Part shown: positions 27,024 to 36,086 of the stretch, piece by piece
How positions within the stretch are numbered: position 1 is the first letter of the stretch
How the letters are laid out: every line of letters starts with the position of its first letter
From: SIG622 sp045652245
Lineage (GTDB): Bacteria; Bacillota; Clostridia; Oscillospirales; CAG-382
DNA length: 64,000 nt
Assembly: GCA_045652245.1 (NCBI GenBank)
Contig: JAZRTY010000034.1
Coordinates: 1-64,000, forward strand
Reading direction: 5' to 3'
Translations under genes and position numbers: made by a program
The notes under the pieces: model-generated
The model's input: the letters and a program-made list of their open reading frames with translations, nothing else
What the model was told of the DNA's origin: nothing
Database searches by the model: none

Positions 27024-28556
27024 CTACATATTACTCCAATATTTTCTGTCAAGGCTTCTGTACTGAACTGCCTGTGCTATATGCTCTTTCCTTATTGTTT
27101 CGCTTCTGTAAAGGTCTGCGATAGTTCTTGAAACACGTAATATTCTGTCATAACCACGAGCAGAAAGTCCAAGCACATCAAAGGATTTCTTCAGCAAATC
27201 CGAAGCATCACTATCAAGCACACAATATTTACGGATAAGAGCCGGCGTCAGGTCTCCATTTGCCGATATACCCTCATTTTTATATCTTTTTGCCATAATT
27301 TCACGAGCTTCGATAACTCTCTGCCGTATTTTTGCCGAGCTTTCCTCAACGGTATTTTTTGCAAGTGCATCATATGTAAGCGACGGAACTTCTATTTGTA
27401 CGTCCATTCTGTCAAGAAGTGGTCCTGATATTTTTGAAAGATACTTTGAAATTGAACCCTTAGGACAGGTGCATTTCTTAGTCGGATGCCCGAAATATCC
27501 ACACTTACACGGGTTCATAGCTCCGACAAGCATAAATCTGCAAGGAAAGGCTACCTTTCCATTTACTCTTGTAATTATTATTTTTCTGTCCTCAAGTGGC
27601 TGACGAAGTCCCTCGGTTACGTCTTTATTGAATTCGGGTAATTCGTCAAGGAACAACACTCCGTTATCGGCAAGTGATATTTCACCCGGCTGTGGAATTT
27701 TACCACCACCGACAAGACCTGCTGCCGACATTGTATGATGTGGCGCTCTGAAAGGTCTTTGCGTAAGTAATGTATCCCCCTCAAGCATACCTGCTGCTGA
27801 ATACACTCTTGTTGTCCTTAGTGCTTCTTCAAAATTCATAGGTGGAAGAATACCCGGTATTCTCTTAGCTATCATACTCTTGCCCGTTCCGGGAGGGCCG
27901 ATAAGCAAAATATTGTGCATACCTGCAGCAGCAATTTCAACTGCTCTTTTAACGCTTGCCTGTCCTTTTACATCTGCAAAATCGGGAATATTCTCATAAG
28001 ACAAATCAAAAAGTCTCTGTACATCGAACTTTTCGGGTGTCAGAACATTTCCCTTTAACAGATGTGTTACAAGTGCAGTTATATCCGGAACACCGAAAAC
28101 CTTGATTCCGTCAACAACTGCTGCTTCTTTTACGTTATCATATGGCACATACATCTCGGAAAAGCCTGCTTCCTTTGCTGCCATACACATAGCAAGAATT
28201 CCGTTTGTTCTGCGTACCTCGCCACCGAGAGATACCTCACCTGCAAAGCATTTACCCGAAAGGTCGGAATTTTCAAGAACTGTACATTTCAGAATTGCAA
28301 TAAGGATTGCAAGATCATATGCTGTCCCCTGCTTCAGAATATCTGCAGGTGCAAGATTTATTGTAATTGTCATATTCGGAAACTCAATATCCGAATTTTT
28401 GATAGCAGCCTTTATTCTGTTATAGGACTCTTTGACTGCAGCATCAGGCAAGCCTACAAGTGAGAACTTCGGAAAATTCCCCGAGCCGTAGCACTCAACA
28501 TCAACTATATATCCGTCAATACCACAAACTGCCGCACTGTTTACCTTGGATAGCAC
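27024..28556 (-). CDS. comM: YifB/ComM-family AAA+ ATPase (Mg-chelatase-like)
   Basis: The roughly 510-residue protein has the N-terminal ChlI-like domain, Walker A GPPGTGKSMIAKR, Walker B VLFLDELPEF, a CxCG...CTC zinc cluster in the ATPase domain, and a C-terminal helical domain. ComM promotes branch migration during natural transformation in Gram-negatives; in Firmicutes its role is less clear. The GTG at 28556 gives the typical MLSKVNSAAVxGID start; an ATG at 28577 adds seven residues. Confidence 0.88.
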   Translation of the reverse strand: MLSKVNSAAVCGIDGYIVDVECYGSGNFPKFSLVGLPDAAVKESYNRIKAAIKNSDIEFPNMTITINLAPADILKQGTAYDLAILIAILKCTVLENSDLSGKCFAGEVSLGGEVRRTNGILAMCMAAKEAGFSEMYVPYDNVKEAAVVDGIKVFGVPDITALVTHLLKGNVLTPEKFDVQRLFDLSYENIPDFADVKGQASVKRAVEIAAAGMHNILLIGPPGTGKSMIAKRIPGILPPMNFEEALRTTRVYSAAGMLEGDTLLTQRPFRAPHHTMSAAGLVGGGKIPQPGEISLADNGVLFLDELPEFNKDVTEGLRQPLEDRKIIITRVNGKVAFPCRFMLVGAMNPCKCGYFGHPTKKCTCPKGSISKYLSKISGPLLDRMDVQIEVPSLTYDALAKNTVEESSAKIRQRVIEAREIMAKRYKNEGISANGDLTPALIRKYCVLDSDASDLLKKSFDVLGLSARGYDRILRVSRTIADLYRSETIRKEHIAQAVQYRSLDRKYWSNM

Positions 28557-28585
28557 TACTTTTGCACTTCCTCTCATTCTTTACT

Positions 28586-29065
28586 TTAATATCTGTCTGC
28601 GCCTTTACTGTATCTTTCTATATCTCGCATTGCCTGCTTTTTAGCTTCGCTGTCACGTTTATCGTAAAGCTTTTTACCCTTACAAAGCCCAAGTTCAACC
28701 TTTACTTTTGAGCCCGAAAAATACATTTTCAGCGGTACAAGTGTTACTCCCTCTGTACCTACCTGTCCGAAGAGCTTGAGTATTTCCTTTTTGTGCATAA
28801 GTAGTCTTCTGACCCTCATTGGTTCTTTGTTAAAAATATTTCCCTTTTCATAAGGACTTATATGCACACCCGACATAAAAAGCTCACCCTTTTCGATAAA
28901 GCAATAGGAGTCTTTCATATTTACCTGACTTGCCCTGATACTCTTTACCTCTGTACCGAAAAGCTCAATTCCTGCTTCATAGGTTTCAAGGATAAAATAG
29001 TCGTGAGCAGCTTTCTTATTCTGTGCCGCTATAAAAATATCGTCTTTTGCCAGCTTATTTGCCAT
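28586..29065 (-). CDS. smpB: SsrA-binding protein SmpB
   Basis: The 159-residue protein escorts tmRNA to stalled ribosomes. Conserved stretches are HDYFILETYEAGIEL, GTEVKSIR, HISPYEKGN and the C-terminal GKKLYDKRDSEAKK basic tail. The start at 29065 has GGAGG; an in-frame ATG six codons upstream lies before that SD. No ssrA gene is in the window. Confidence 0.95.
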   Translation of the reverse strand: MANKLAKDDIFIAAQNKKAAHDYFILETYEAGIELFGTEVKSIRASQVNMKDSYCFIEKGELFMSGVHISPYEKGNIFNKEPMRVRRLLMHKKEILKLFGQVGTEGVTLVPLKMYFSGSKVKVELGLCKGKKLYDKRDSEAKKQAMRDIERYSKGADRY

Positions 29066-29079
29066 AAGACCTCCGAAAA

Positions 29080-30024
29080 TCACTCTATTACGTTTCTTTT
29101 TTCACCCTTGGTAAAAGCTAAAAGATTCAAAAATGCCTCATTCATGAGCCTTGTTCTTGCTTCTATTGTTGCCCACGCAATATGGGGCGTTATTATGCAG
29201 TTTGGTGCAGATAGCAAGGGATTGTCTTTTTTGGGTGGCTCGGTAGACAAAACATCTGCACAGAAAGCACGTAAATTACCGTTTTTAAGTGCCTTTGCCA
29301 CTGCCTCCTCGTCAATTACTCCACCTCGGGTAGTATTTATTAAAACTGCATCCTTTTTCATAAGGGCGAGTCTTTCCTCGTTTATAAGCTTATCAGTCTC
29401 GGGGGTAAGAGGACAATGTAGTGAAAGATAATCACTTCTTTCAAAAAGCTCTTTTTGGCTCACCCACTCAACACTTGTATCATCTTTTTTGGTTCTTGAA
29501 TAAACGATAACCTTCATTCCGAAGGCATTGGCAATTTTAGCTGTCGCCCTTCCTATTTCGCCATAACCGAAAATACCAAAGGTCTTTCCGCAAAGCTCAT
29601 ACAGCGGTGACTCATAAAGGCAAAAAATGTCATGCGAAGCCCATTTTTCATGTGCCAGCTCATTGTGGTGTGCCACACGATGCTCATTTTCAAGAAGCAG
29701 AGCGAAAACGAGCTGTGCTACTGACGCTGTGGAGTATGCCGGAACATTTGTAACGGTAATTCCTCTTTTTTTGGTTTCTTCGATATCAACAACATTATAA
29801 CCTGTTGCAAGAACACCGATATATTTGCAGTTCGGTATATAGTCCATCTGTTCTTTTCCGAGTACTACCTTGTTTGTAATTAGAACATCTGCGTCCTTTA
29901 CTCTTTCCTTTAGTTGTTCTGGTAATGTTTGCGTATATATATCTACCTCACCAAGTGTTTCGAACTGTTCCCAGGATAAATCTCCGGGATTTAATGCACT
30001 TGAATCAAGAATTACTATTTTCAT
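29080..30024 (-). CDS. D-2-hydroxyacid dehydrogenase (NAD-dependent)
   Basis: The 314-residue protein has a Rossmann domain with GIFGYGEIGRATA and a catalytic Arg/Glu/His set (NTTRGGVIDEEA; ITPHIAWATIEAR). It resembles glycerate dehydrogenase/hydroxypyruvate reductase-like members. The substrate cannot be read from sequence. The ATG at 30024 has GGAGG. It lies 14 bases upstream of smpB and probably shares its transcript. Confidence 0.88.
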   Translation of the reverse strand: MKIVILDSSALNPGDLSWEQFETLGEVDIYTQTLPEQLKERVKDADVLITNKVVLGKEQMDYIPNCKYIGVLATGYNVVDIEETKKRGITVTNVPAYSTASVAQLVFALLLENEHRVAHHNELAHEKWASHDIFCLYESPLYELCGKTFGIFGYGEIGRATAKIANAFGMKVIVYSRTKKDDTSVEWVSQKELFERSDYLSLHCPLTPETDKLINEERLALMKKDAVLINTTRGGVIDEEAVAKALKNGNLRAFCADVLSTEPPKKDNPLLSAPNCIITPHIAWATIEARTRLMNEAFLNLLAFTKGEKRNVIE

Positions 30025-30067
30025 CTGTTCCTCCAATTTTTTCGAGTGTTATGTATATTATTACCAT

Positions 30068-30096
30068 ATTATATCACAAAAACATGGAAAAATCAA
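30068..30096 (-). promoter_or_regulatory. sigma-A promoter of the dehydrogenase-smpB-comM unit
   Basis: TTGATT (complement of 30091-30096) and TATAAT (complement of 30068-30073) are 17 bases apart, with TG one base upstream of the -10 box (extended -10). Confidence 0.75.
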
Positions 30097-30121
30097 GAAA
30101 ATAATAAATATTTATCAAAAA

Positions 30122-30151
30122 CAAAATAGAAGCCCGAAAAAACGGACTTCT
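30122..30151 (-). terminator. terminator of the HAD hydrolase gene
   Basis: AGAAGCCCG (30128-30136) and CGGACTTCT (30143-30151) form a stem with one wobble/mismatch; an ATTTTG tract follows on the minus strand. Confidence 0.65.
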
Positions 30152-30163
30152 AATAATTATTAG

Positions 30164-30901
30164 TTATTTGGTTACATAGTCAAAAGCTTCGATAATATCC
30201 TGTGCAACAAGGTCACAGCAAGACACAAGTTCTTCGGATTTTCTGCCGATACAGCAAGAGATTTTTGCGTTCTTCATCATAGCAATATCATTACCGCTGT
30301 CACCGATACATGCAGTGTCATACGACTGCAGCATAAGCTTTGTCTGAAGGTCAGACAGCGCTGCCCCTTTATTTGCAAAACGGCTCACATATTGAGCACA
30401 CTTACATTCTCCCCCGTCCCAGTGATTGCGGAGTCCCTTTTGTGTACTGTCGACACTCATTTCTCCGTAGCTTGTAATTTTATATATTTTCTCACCGACA
30501 TCTGAGCTTCTTACTACACTATTGGAAAGATAGCATCCACAAATTGAAGGAAGATTTCCGTATGAATAGTTTTCAAATGCTGCGTGAAGAACAAAGGATA
30601 TATTACTGTCAGACTGAACTTTTTTGAAGAAGCAATCAATATCGGCATTATCAATCTGCTTTGAGTAAACTACCTTATCGTTCTTTACAGTATATGCACC
30701 GTCACAGCAAATAAAATATATTTTATCTCGGAATTCCGGCATATATGAAACAAGCTCATTATATGTTCTTCCCGAAGACAGTGCAAAATATATTCCGTTA
30801 TCAAGAAATTGATGGATTTTGTTCTTTACTTCTTCTCTTACATTTTCCTCGGAATATGAGCGAAGAGTACCGTCAAAATCCGAAACTATAAGTTTTACCA
30901 T
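30164..30901 (-). CDS. HAD-IIB (Cof-type) hydrolase
   Basis: The 245-residue protein has motif I DFDGTL with the nucleophile Asp8, motif II SSGR, and motifs III/IV in GDSGNDIAMM. A C2-type cap lies between. This family dephosphorylates sugar phosphates or related small molecules; the substrate is unknown. It is followed by its own terminator. Confidence 0.87.
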   Translation of the reverse strand: MVKLIVSDFDGTLRSYSEENVREEVKNKIHQFLDNGIYFALSSGRTYNELVSYMPEFRDKIYFICCDGAYTVKNDKVVYSKQIDNADIDCFFKKVQSDSNISFVLHAAFENYSYGNLPSICGCYLSNSVVRSSDVGEKIYKITSYGEMSVDSTQKGLRNHWDGGECKCAQYVSRFANKGAALSDLQTKLMLQSYDTACIGDSGNDIAMMKNAKISCCIGRKSEELVSCCDLVAQDIIEAFDYVTK

Positions 30902-30923
30902 AACTTACACGCCCACCATTTTA

Positions 30924-31181
30924 TCAGTTATCAAAAAGCGAATCAAGCTTTTTGGCATTTTCTTCTTTGATTTTTTTCGTCATATCTTTAAGAATTTTAC
31001 ATTCTTTAATTTTACCGAATAAACTTGTGACAATTTCAAGAATGTCACCCTCTTTTATTTCGGAAACTATAGCATCCGGAAAAACATTTTTCGGCAAAAT
31101 TAAAATCTCCTGATTTTCCCGCATTTCTATGCGTATTACATCATTTTCGATTGTATCAACCGAATAAACTCCACTTTTCAT
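30924..31181 (-). CDS. DUF3006 small protein
   Basis: The 85-residue product has the DUF3006 pattern: a short beta-rich N-terminal half (VDTIENDVIRIEM...ILILPKNVFP) and a basic coiled C-terminus. Such genes are commonly paired with MBL-fold ComEC-like hydrolases, as here. The ATG at 31181 follows GAGGG; an ATG at 31193 lacks an SD. Confidence 0.75.
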   Translation of the reverse strand: MKSGVYSVDTIENDVIRIEMRENQEILILPKNVFPDAIVSEIKEGDILEIVTSLFGKIKECKILKDMTKKIKEENAKKLDSLFDN

Positions 31182-31199
31182 TTTTTCCCTCATACAGTA

Positions 31200-32033
31200 T
31201 CAGTAGGAAATACGAATTTCGCTTATTTTATCGATTCCGCTTACATAATGCTCTGTAGCACCAAAGGCTTCCATAAGTCTTCGCATTTCCAGATAATGCT
31301 CACCGTGCACACCTTCGCCAAGTGCTACCTTCTCGCAGGTACTCCAAAGACATATATCGGGAGTTGCGTATGTATATATTTCGGATACTGCACCTATACA
31401 GCCATGATTTGCCATCTGTACGATATCGCAGTTAAGCTCGTTCTTGAATCTTTCAAGCATTCTGACACTTGCTTCACGTCGGATATCACCGAAAAAGATT
31501 ACCGATGAACAGTACATATTAAACCTTAACACCATGCTTGTATTATCAAGATAATGCTCGTTAAAGTCAGCATCTCCACCCGAATATACACGTATCAGTG
31601 TTCTTCCGAATTTTAGTCTGTCCCCTGCCGTAACAGACACAGTTGTAATCTTACTGTCCTTTATTGTATTATCAACATAGCAGGCATAGTCATAGTACTC
31701 ATTTTCAATGGCTTTTATTTTTGTAAAATTCAACTTAGTATGAAGAATTTTTGAGATTCTGATATCTTCAGGTATATTCTCAAGTATTTTACAAAGAGCT
31801 CCTGCGTGTCCCGGGTGTGGGTGTGTCAGAAACCAGGCTGTAACCTCACCGTCGCATTTGTTCCTTATAAAAGATACAAGGTAATCTGCCATCTCCTCGC
31901 CGCCACCGTCTATAATAAAATGGCGTCCATCGGCTGCAGCTATTACATACCCCATTCCTTTACCCTTTTCAGAGCAAGGTAACTGCCACAATATGTAGTC
32001 TTTATCCGGATTCATTTTATATCTCGGTGACAT
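31200..32033 (-). CDS. MBL-fold (ComEC-like) hydrolase with an altered metal motif
   Basis: The 277-residue protein resembles the ComEC C-terminal metallo-beta-lactamase domain. The motif reads LTHPHPGHAGAL, that is HxHxGH rather than HxHxDH, so the usual metal-binding Asp is Gly. Later motifs FFGDIRREA and ANHG are present. It lacks membrane segments, so it is a stand-alone cytosolic or peripheral protein. Catalysis may be lost or one-metal. It lies 20-odd bases upstream of DUF3006. Confidence 0.8.
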   Translation of the reverse strand: MSPRYKMNPDKDYILWQLPCSEKGKGMGYVIAAADGRHFIIDGGGEEMADYLVSFIRNKCDGEVTAWFLTHPHPGHAGALCKILENIPEDIRISKILHTKLNFTKIKAIENEYYDYACYVDNTIKDSKITTVSVTAGDRLKFGRTLIRVYSGGDADFNEHYLDNTSMVLRFNMYCSSVIFFGDIRREASVRMLERFKNELNCDIVQMANHGCIGAVSEIYTYATPDICLWSTCEKVALGEGVHGEHYLEMRRLMEAFGATEHYVSGIDKISEIRISY

Positions 32034-32115
32034 TTTCCCTCACTCCTTTCAGATAAAATAGAAATAAAAGCTCATATTGCGCAACAGAACCCCATTTTGA
32101 AATATAAGCTTCTAA

Positions 32116-32144
32116 AGTATAACACCAATTTATGTCCATTTCAA
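32116..32144 (-). promoter_or_regulatory. sigma-A promoter of the MBL-DUF3006 unit
   Basis: TTGAAA (complement of 32139-32144) and TATACT (complement of 32116-32121) are 17 bases apart. Confidence 0.7.
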
Positions 32145-32167
32145 CAACAAAGGATTTATTTTGTGTC

Positions 32168-32191
32168 AAAAAAGTTAACAAAATGTAACTT
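32168..32191 (-). terminator. weak AT-rich terminator after trmO
   Basis: On the minus strand AAGTTA pairs with TAACTT and is followed by TTTT. The stem is short and AT-rich, so this is tentative. Confidence 0.35.
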
Positions 32192-32234
32192 GCTGTCGAT
32201 TTATATTAAAAGTCATTTTGTGCTTGTCAAAAGG

Positions 32235-32939
32235 CTAATTCACTTTTAAAATCCGAGTAACCTTTAAGCAATTGTCCTGTACGGTAAACTTGATATTATA
32301 CCCGTAAAATTCAAAGGAAAATACTCTGTCCCGGTCAGCAATATATGCAGGTCTCGGGTCCTGCTTTAATATATTGATAAACTCCTCCCGATGCTCAACA
32401 GGAAACACACTTAACACTTCAGGTTCTATTTCGACCTTAAAATCACGTTTTTCCTCTTTTAAGAGAACAGTATCACTAAAGCCGCCTCTTGCAGCGTCTT
32501 GCGAGTCGGAAAAAGGCAAATACGGCTTTATATCAAGAATCGGAGTGCCGGAGAGCATATCAGCACCCTTGACATACAGCACCGTTCCCTCTTTTTCGGT
32601 TGTTTCGATTTTTTCAAGTTTTAAGGCCGACATTCCGATTCTGTTTGGGCGAAAAGGAGAACGTGTTGCAAAAACCCCCATTCTTTTATTTCCCCCCAGC
32701 TTTGGAGGTCGAACGGTTGCTTTAATACTATTTTCAGGGGTTTCAGAAAAAAGCCACAATACCCAGATATGTGAAAACTCGGAAAGTCCTCTGAAGTATT
32801 CCGGCGAGCTATATGGCTTTTCAAATACTATTCTGCCACAAAGCTCTTTTACAATTCCACCTTGTCTCGGTATTCCGAACTTTGAGGAAAAACCTGTTTC
32901 GATATGTCCGATCGGAGAAATTACAATCTTTTCAGTCAT
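32235..32939 (-). CDS. TrmO-like tRNA (t6A37) N6-methyltransferase
   Basis: The 234-residue protein belongs to the YaeB/TrmO (UPF0066) family that adds a methyl group to t6A37 of tRNA-Thr. Motifs include IGHIET, FSHIWVLWLF, RSPFRPNRIG and the SGTPILDIKPYLP stretch. Its ATG overlaps the maf stop by eight bases. Both this enzyme and the Sua5 protein in the window act on position 37 of tRNA. A tail of about 60 residues follows the core domain. Confidence 0.87.
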   Translation of the reverse strand: MTEKIVISPIGHIETGFSSKFGIPRQGGIVKELCGRIVFEKPYSSPEYFRGLSEFSHIWVLWLFSETPENSIKATVRPPKLGGNKRMGVFATRSPFRPNRIGMSALKLEKIETTEKEGTVLYVKGADMLSGTPILDIKPYLPFSDSQDAARGGFSDTVLLKEEKRDFKVEIEPEVLSVFPVEHREEFINILKQDPRPAYIADRDRVFSFEFYGYNIKFTVQDNCLKVTRILKVN

Positions 32940-33552
32940 TTTTACCACCGAAAATTTCACACAAATTACCGAATGCGTCATAACCGAAATCATCTTCAAG
33001 TATTTCAAAAAGTCTTGTCACCGGAAGCCCCACAACATTGTAGTAATCTCCTTTGATTTTCCGTACAAATACTCCGGCAATACTCTGTATTCCGTAACCT
33101 CCTGCCTTATCATAGCAGTCACCACAATCAATGTAGCTCTGAATATCCCTGTCCGAGAGCTCCTTGAATACTACCTCGGTTTTTACACAGTCACATACTG
33201 TTTTTCCATTCGAGATTACGCATATTCCCGAAATCACCTCGTGAGTTCTTCCCGAGAGCAGTTTCATCATATTATAGGCTTCTTCTTTATTTTTAGGTTT
33301 ACCGAGAAGCACATTATCAATGCTTACAAGAGTATCGGCTGCAATTATTATTTCATCGGAGCTGAAATTTTCTGCAACATTCTCAGCCTTTTTCTGAGCC
33401 AGATATTTTACAGACTCAGCCGGACTTTTTATTGTTTCCGGAAGTGTCTCATCAATCTTTGCAGGACAAACATCAGCCACAAGTCCATACTTTTCAAACA
33501 ACTCTACCCTTCTCGGTGACTTTGATGCAAGAATAATTTTTCTGTTTCTCAT
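32932..33552 (-). CDS. Maf-family nucleoside triphosphate pyrophosphatase
   Basis: The 206-residue protein begins with the Maf signature SKSPRRVELF and has IIAADTLV, GKPKNKEEA and GGYGIQSIAG. It hydrolyses non-canonical NTPs such as dTTP/UTP-type substrates. It starts with a four-base overlap with the DUF4321 gene and overlaps trmO at its end, so the three are translationally coupled. Confidence 0.93.
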   Translation of the reverse strand: MRNRKIILASKSPRRVELFEKYGLVADVCPAKIDETLPETIKSPAESVKYLAQKKAENVAENFSSDEIIIAADTLVSIDNVLLGKPKNKEEAYNMMKLLSGRTHEVISGICVISNGKTVCDCVKTEVVFKELSDRDIQSYIDCGDCYDKAGGYGIQSIAGVFVRKIKGDYYNVVGLPVTRLFEILEDDFGYDAFGNLCEIFGGKND

Positions 33553-33809
33553 TTGCCGTACACTACCTTCCTGCCGATCAGCATTGATATTATTATAAAA
33601 ATAATACAGGAAACTGTCAGCTTAATCGAAATTCCAAAGGTAAGGGACAAAACACCCAGTTCAAGGGTTAACGGGGCTTTAAGACCGAAATTTATTCCGT
33701 ACGAGAGCCAGGAGAGAAACTTCACACCACTTGTCACGTTACCGACAAGAGTACCGATTACGATGCCTGAAAATAACATAAGAATGAAAAATAAGCTTTT
33801 AGAGCGCAT
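33549..33809 (-). CDS. DUF4321 small membrane protein
   Basis: The 86-residue protein has two hydrophobic segments with a Gly-rich N-terminal one. It is a clostridial DUF4321 protein, commonly located next to maf and shape genes. GGAGG precedes the ATG at 33809. Function unknown. Confidence 0.75.
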   Translation of the reverse strand: MRSKSLFFILMLFSGIVIGTLVGNVTSGVKFLSWLSYGINFGLKAPLTLELGVLSLTFGISIKLTVSCIIFIIISMLIGRKVVYGK

Positions 33810-33843
33810 TACGACCTCCGACATACAATTTTTACCATAATCA

Positions 33844-33872
33844 ATATTACACTAAAAGAGAAAAATTGTCAA
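33844..33872 (-). promoter_or_regulatory. sigma-A promoter of DUF4321-maf-trmO
   Basis: TTGACA (complement of 33867-33872) and TAATAT (complement of 33844-33849) are 17 bases apart. Confidence 0.7.
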
Positions 33873-33890
33873 TAAATTTTCTATCGGTTA

Positions 33891-33919
33891 TTGAAATTTC
33901 ACACAGGTTGTAGTATAAT
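33891..33919 (+). promoter_or_regulatory. sigma-A promoter of the lipid kinase-EamA unit
   Basis: TTGAAA and TATAAT with a 17-base spacer, 36 bases before the start codon. Confidence 0.8.
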
Positions 33920-33955
33920 GATTTTGTAATTACTAAAATACAAAAAGGAGACGTT

Positions 33956-34861
33956 ATGAAAACTCTTCTTATTTTAAATCCGAATGCCGGAAGCGGCGAC
34001 CTTGGAAGAAACGCTCACTCAATTATAAATAAATTCAATTCGCTTGGAATAAAAACCGAGGTTTTACTTACTACAGGCAGCGGTGATGCGACGCAATATG
34101 TTGAAAAGTACGGCACCGGCAGGAAGCTTATCGTCTGCGCCGGTGGCGACGGGACACTCAATGAAACGGTAAACGGACTCATGAAAATACCAAAGTCTGA
34201 ACGCCCGAGTCTCGGATATATCCCCTTTGGTACTACCAATGACTTTGCTCGAAGTATGAATATTCCCGGCAATTACAGTGACGCAATCGAGAATATTGCT
34301 TACGGTGAACCACACCCTTATGATATCGGCAGTTTTAACGGAAGATATTTTGTATATGTCGCAACCTTCGGTGCGTTTTCTGAAAGCTCGTATGCGACAA
34401 GCCAGGACCTTAAGCGAATTTTAGGTCATACTGCGTACCTTTTTGAGGGTATAAAGGAGCTTCCGACGATAAAACCTCATCACATGAGATTTGAATTTTC
34501 GGATGGTGAGATTCTTGAGGGTGATTATGCCTTTGGTGCTATCAGCAATTCCCGTTCCTACGGTGGTGTTATAAAGCTCTCAAAGCTCGGAGTTGACACC
34601 TCCGACGGACTTTTCGAAATGACCCTTATAAAGCTTCCTAAGGATTTATATCAGGCAGGCAAGGTTGCTTATTCTTTAGGCAGTGGCGACTATGATCCAA
34701 GTCTTATCACCTTTGAAAGATTTTCCTCCTGCCGTGTTATTACCGGTTCACAGGACCTTAAGTGGTCGGTTGACGGTGAAAAAGGAATTGCCTCAGATAT
34801 AATCGAAATTTCAAACATACCGAAGGCAATCAACATTATAACTAAAAAGGAGAAAAAATGA
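33956..34861 (+). CDS. diacylglycerol/lipid kinase (DagK/YegS) family protein
   Basis: The 301-residue protein has LNPNAGSG near the N-terminus and CAGGDGTLNE (GGDGT), the nucleotide-binding signature of DAGK-type lipid kinases, then GTTNDFARS. It likely phosphorylates diacylglycerol or an isoprenoid-type lipid at the membrane. AAAGGAG precedes the ATG. It overlaps the EamA gene by four bases. Confidence 0.9.
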   Translation: MKTLLILNPNAGSGDLGRNAHSIINKFNSLGIKTEVLLTTGSGDATQYVEKYGTGRKLIVCAGGDGTLNETVNGLMKIPKSERPSLGYIPFGTTNDFARSMNIPGNYSDAIENIAYGEPHPYDIGSFNGRYFVYVATFGAFSESSYATSQDLKRILGHTAYLFEGIKELPTIKPHHMRFEFSDGEILEGDYAFGAISNSRSYGGVIKLSKLGVDTSDGLFEMTLIKLPKDLYQAGKVAYSLGSGDYDPSLITFERFSSCRVITGSQDLKWSVDGEKGIASDIIEISNIPKAINIITKKEKK

Positions 34862-35787
34862 TTGAATTTTTTCTGAAAACACCTCTGCTGCAATTCCTGC
34901 TTATAACTGCGGTTGCCCTTTTTTCTTGTACAAAGACTACACTTCAGAGCCATTCAAGCAGAAAATTTATCAGAAGCTTTGTCGACAGTCTTTATTTTAA
35001 CTTTATCTTTTTTATTTTCGTATCCCTCTCGCTGTTATTCTTTTTCCCAATGGCAAGTCCTACTCCGGTAATGGTATTTTCCGGACTTATTATGAGCATT
35101 ACAACAATTTTATATCAGGTTTCATATTCGGTTGCGTTGACGAATGGTCCTGTTTCACTTACAGCCATAATTGTAAATTTCAACACCCTGATTACGACTC
35201 TGCTGAGCATTATTGTTTTTCGTGAAAATGTATACCTTTCTCACATTTTCGGAATAATTCTACTTACTCTGTCGATAGTTCTTTGCAGAAAGAATAAAAA
35301 GGAAGAAAACAAAGCAAAAAGCGCCCTTTGGTTTGTATTTACGATAATTACTATGCTTTCCTGTGGTATCGGAAGTTTTCTTCAGAAGTTGTATGCCGTG
35401 AATATCGGAGCAAAAATTGAAAATTCTACAAATACATTTTTGCTTTTTATGTATATTTTCAGTGCGGTTTTCGCATACTTGATTTATCTTTTTTGGGGCA
35501 AAAAAAGTAAGAAAAAGCGCTCATTTTCTCTGAGGTCAAGCGCTCCGGTCTATGCTCTTGCACTGGGAATTTGTCTTGCAATATTCCAGAAGCTGAATAT
35601 TGAATGTATGAAAAGCCTTGACGGCAGCTTTTTCTTTCCGACTTATGCCGGGATTCAATCGGTATTTGTCTGTATTACGGGTATAGCTTTCTTCGGTGAC
35701 AGACTTTCAAAAAAGCAATCGGCAGGTCTTTTGCTTGGAGTTTTTTCGATTATCTTTATGAATTGTAAATTTTTAGTTTTACTTTAG
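34858..35787 (+). CDS. EamA/DMT-family transporter
   Basis: The 309-residue protein has about ten hydrophobic segments in two repeated halves, the EamA layout. The substrate is unknown. The stop is TAG. Overlap with the lipid kinase gene suggests coupled translation. The second half begins after a Lys/Glu-rich loop near residue 150. Confidence 0.8.
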   Translation: MIEFFLKTPLLQFLLITAVALFSCTKTTLQSHSSRKFIRSFVDSLYFNFIFFIFVSLSLLFFFPMASPTPVMVFSGLIMSITTILYQVSYSVALTNGPVSLTAIIVNFNTLITTLLSIIVFRENVYLSHIFGIILLTLSIVLCRKNKKEENKAKSALWFVFTIITMLSCGIGSFLQKLYAVNIGAKIENSTNTFLLFMYIFSAVFAYLIYLFWGKKSKKKRSFSLRSSAPVYALALGICLAIFQKLNIECMKSLDGSFFFPTYAGIQSVFVCITGIAFFGDRLSKKQSAGLLLGVFSIIFMNCKFLVLL

Positions 35788-35795
35788 AAAAAGAC

Positions 35796-35824
35796 TTGAT
35801 TTTCTAAAAAAACTGTTGTATAAT
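35796..35824 (+). promoter_or_regulatory. sigma-A promoter of serS
   Basis: TTGATT and TATAAT, 17 bases apart, directly upstream of the T-box leader. Confidence 0.75.
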
Positions 35825-35830
35825 AAATCT

Positions 35831-36046
35831 TGCTAAGATGAAAGAATATGTAAAGTTTCTTCTACAGAGAGTCTGTGTCGGGTGCAAACAGATGATGAGC
35901 TTTATTTTTCCACTTTCGGAGCATTGCGAGAAATCGCAGGGGGTGCCCCTTACAGCCATTTACGAGTGGTCGTATTCAAATACGGCAATTTGGGTGGCAA
36001 CACGGAGTCTTTTCGTCCCATATTTATGGGTGAAAAGACTTTTTTA
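35831..36046 (+). ncRNA. T-box leader of serS
   Basis: The leader has AGAGAGT near its 5' end (stem I), a GATGATGAG stretch, the T-box core TTTGGGTGGCAACACGG at 35989-36005, and a terminator right after it. A UCC triplet followed by A at 35909-35911 is a plausible serine specifier codon; I infer this from position, not from a full fold. Uncharged tRNA-Ser would stabilise the antiterminator and permit serS transcription. Confidence 0.85.
36006..36046 (+). terminator. T-box terminator of serS
   Basis: AGTCTTTTC pairs with GAAAAGACT around an inner CCCATA/TATGGG stem and is followed by TTTTTT. It competes with the antiterminator made by the T-box core. Confidence 0.85.
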
Positions 36047-36086
36047 TTAAGTTTTTAAATTTATTTTTATAATTTGGAGGTCAAAA

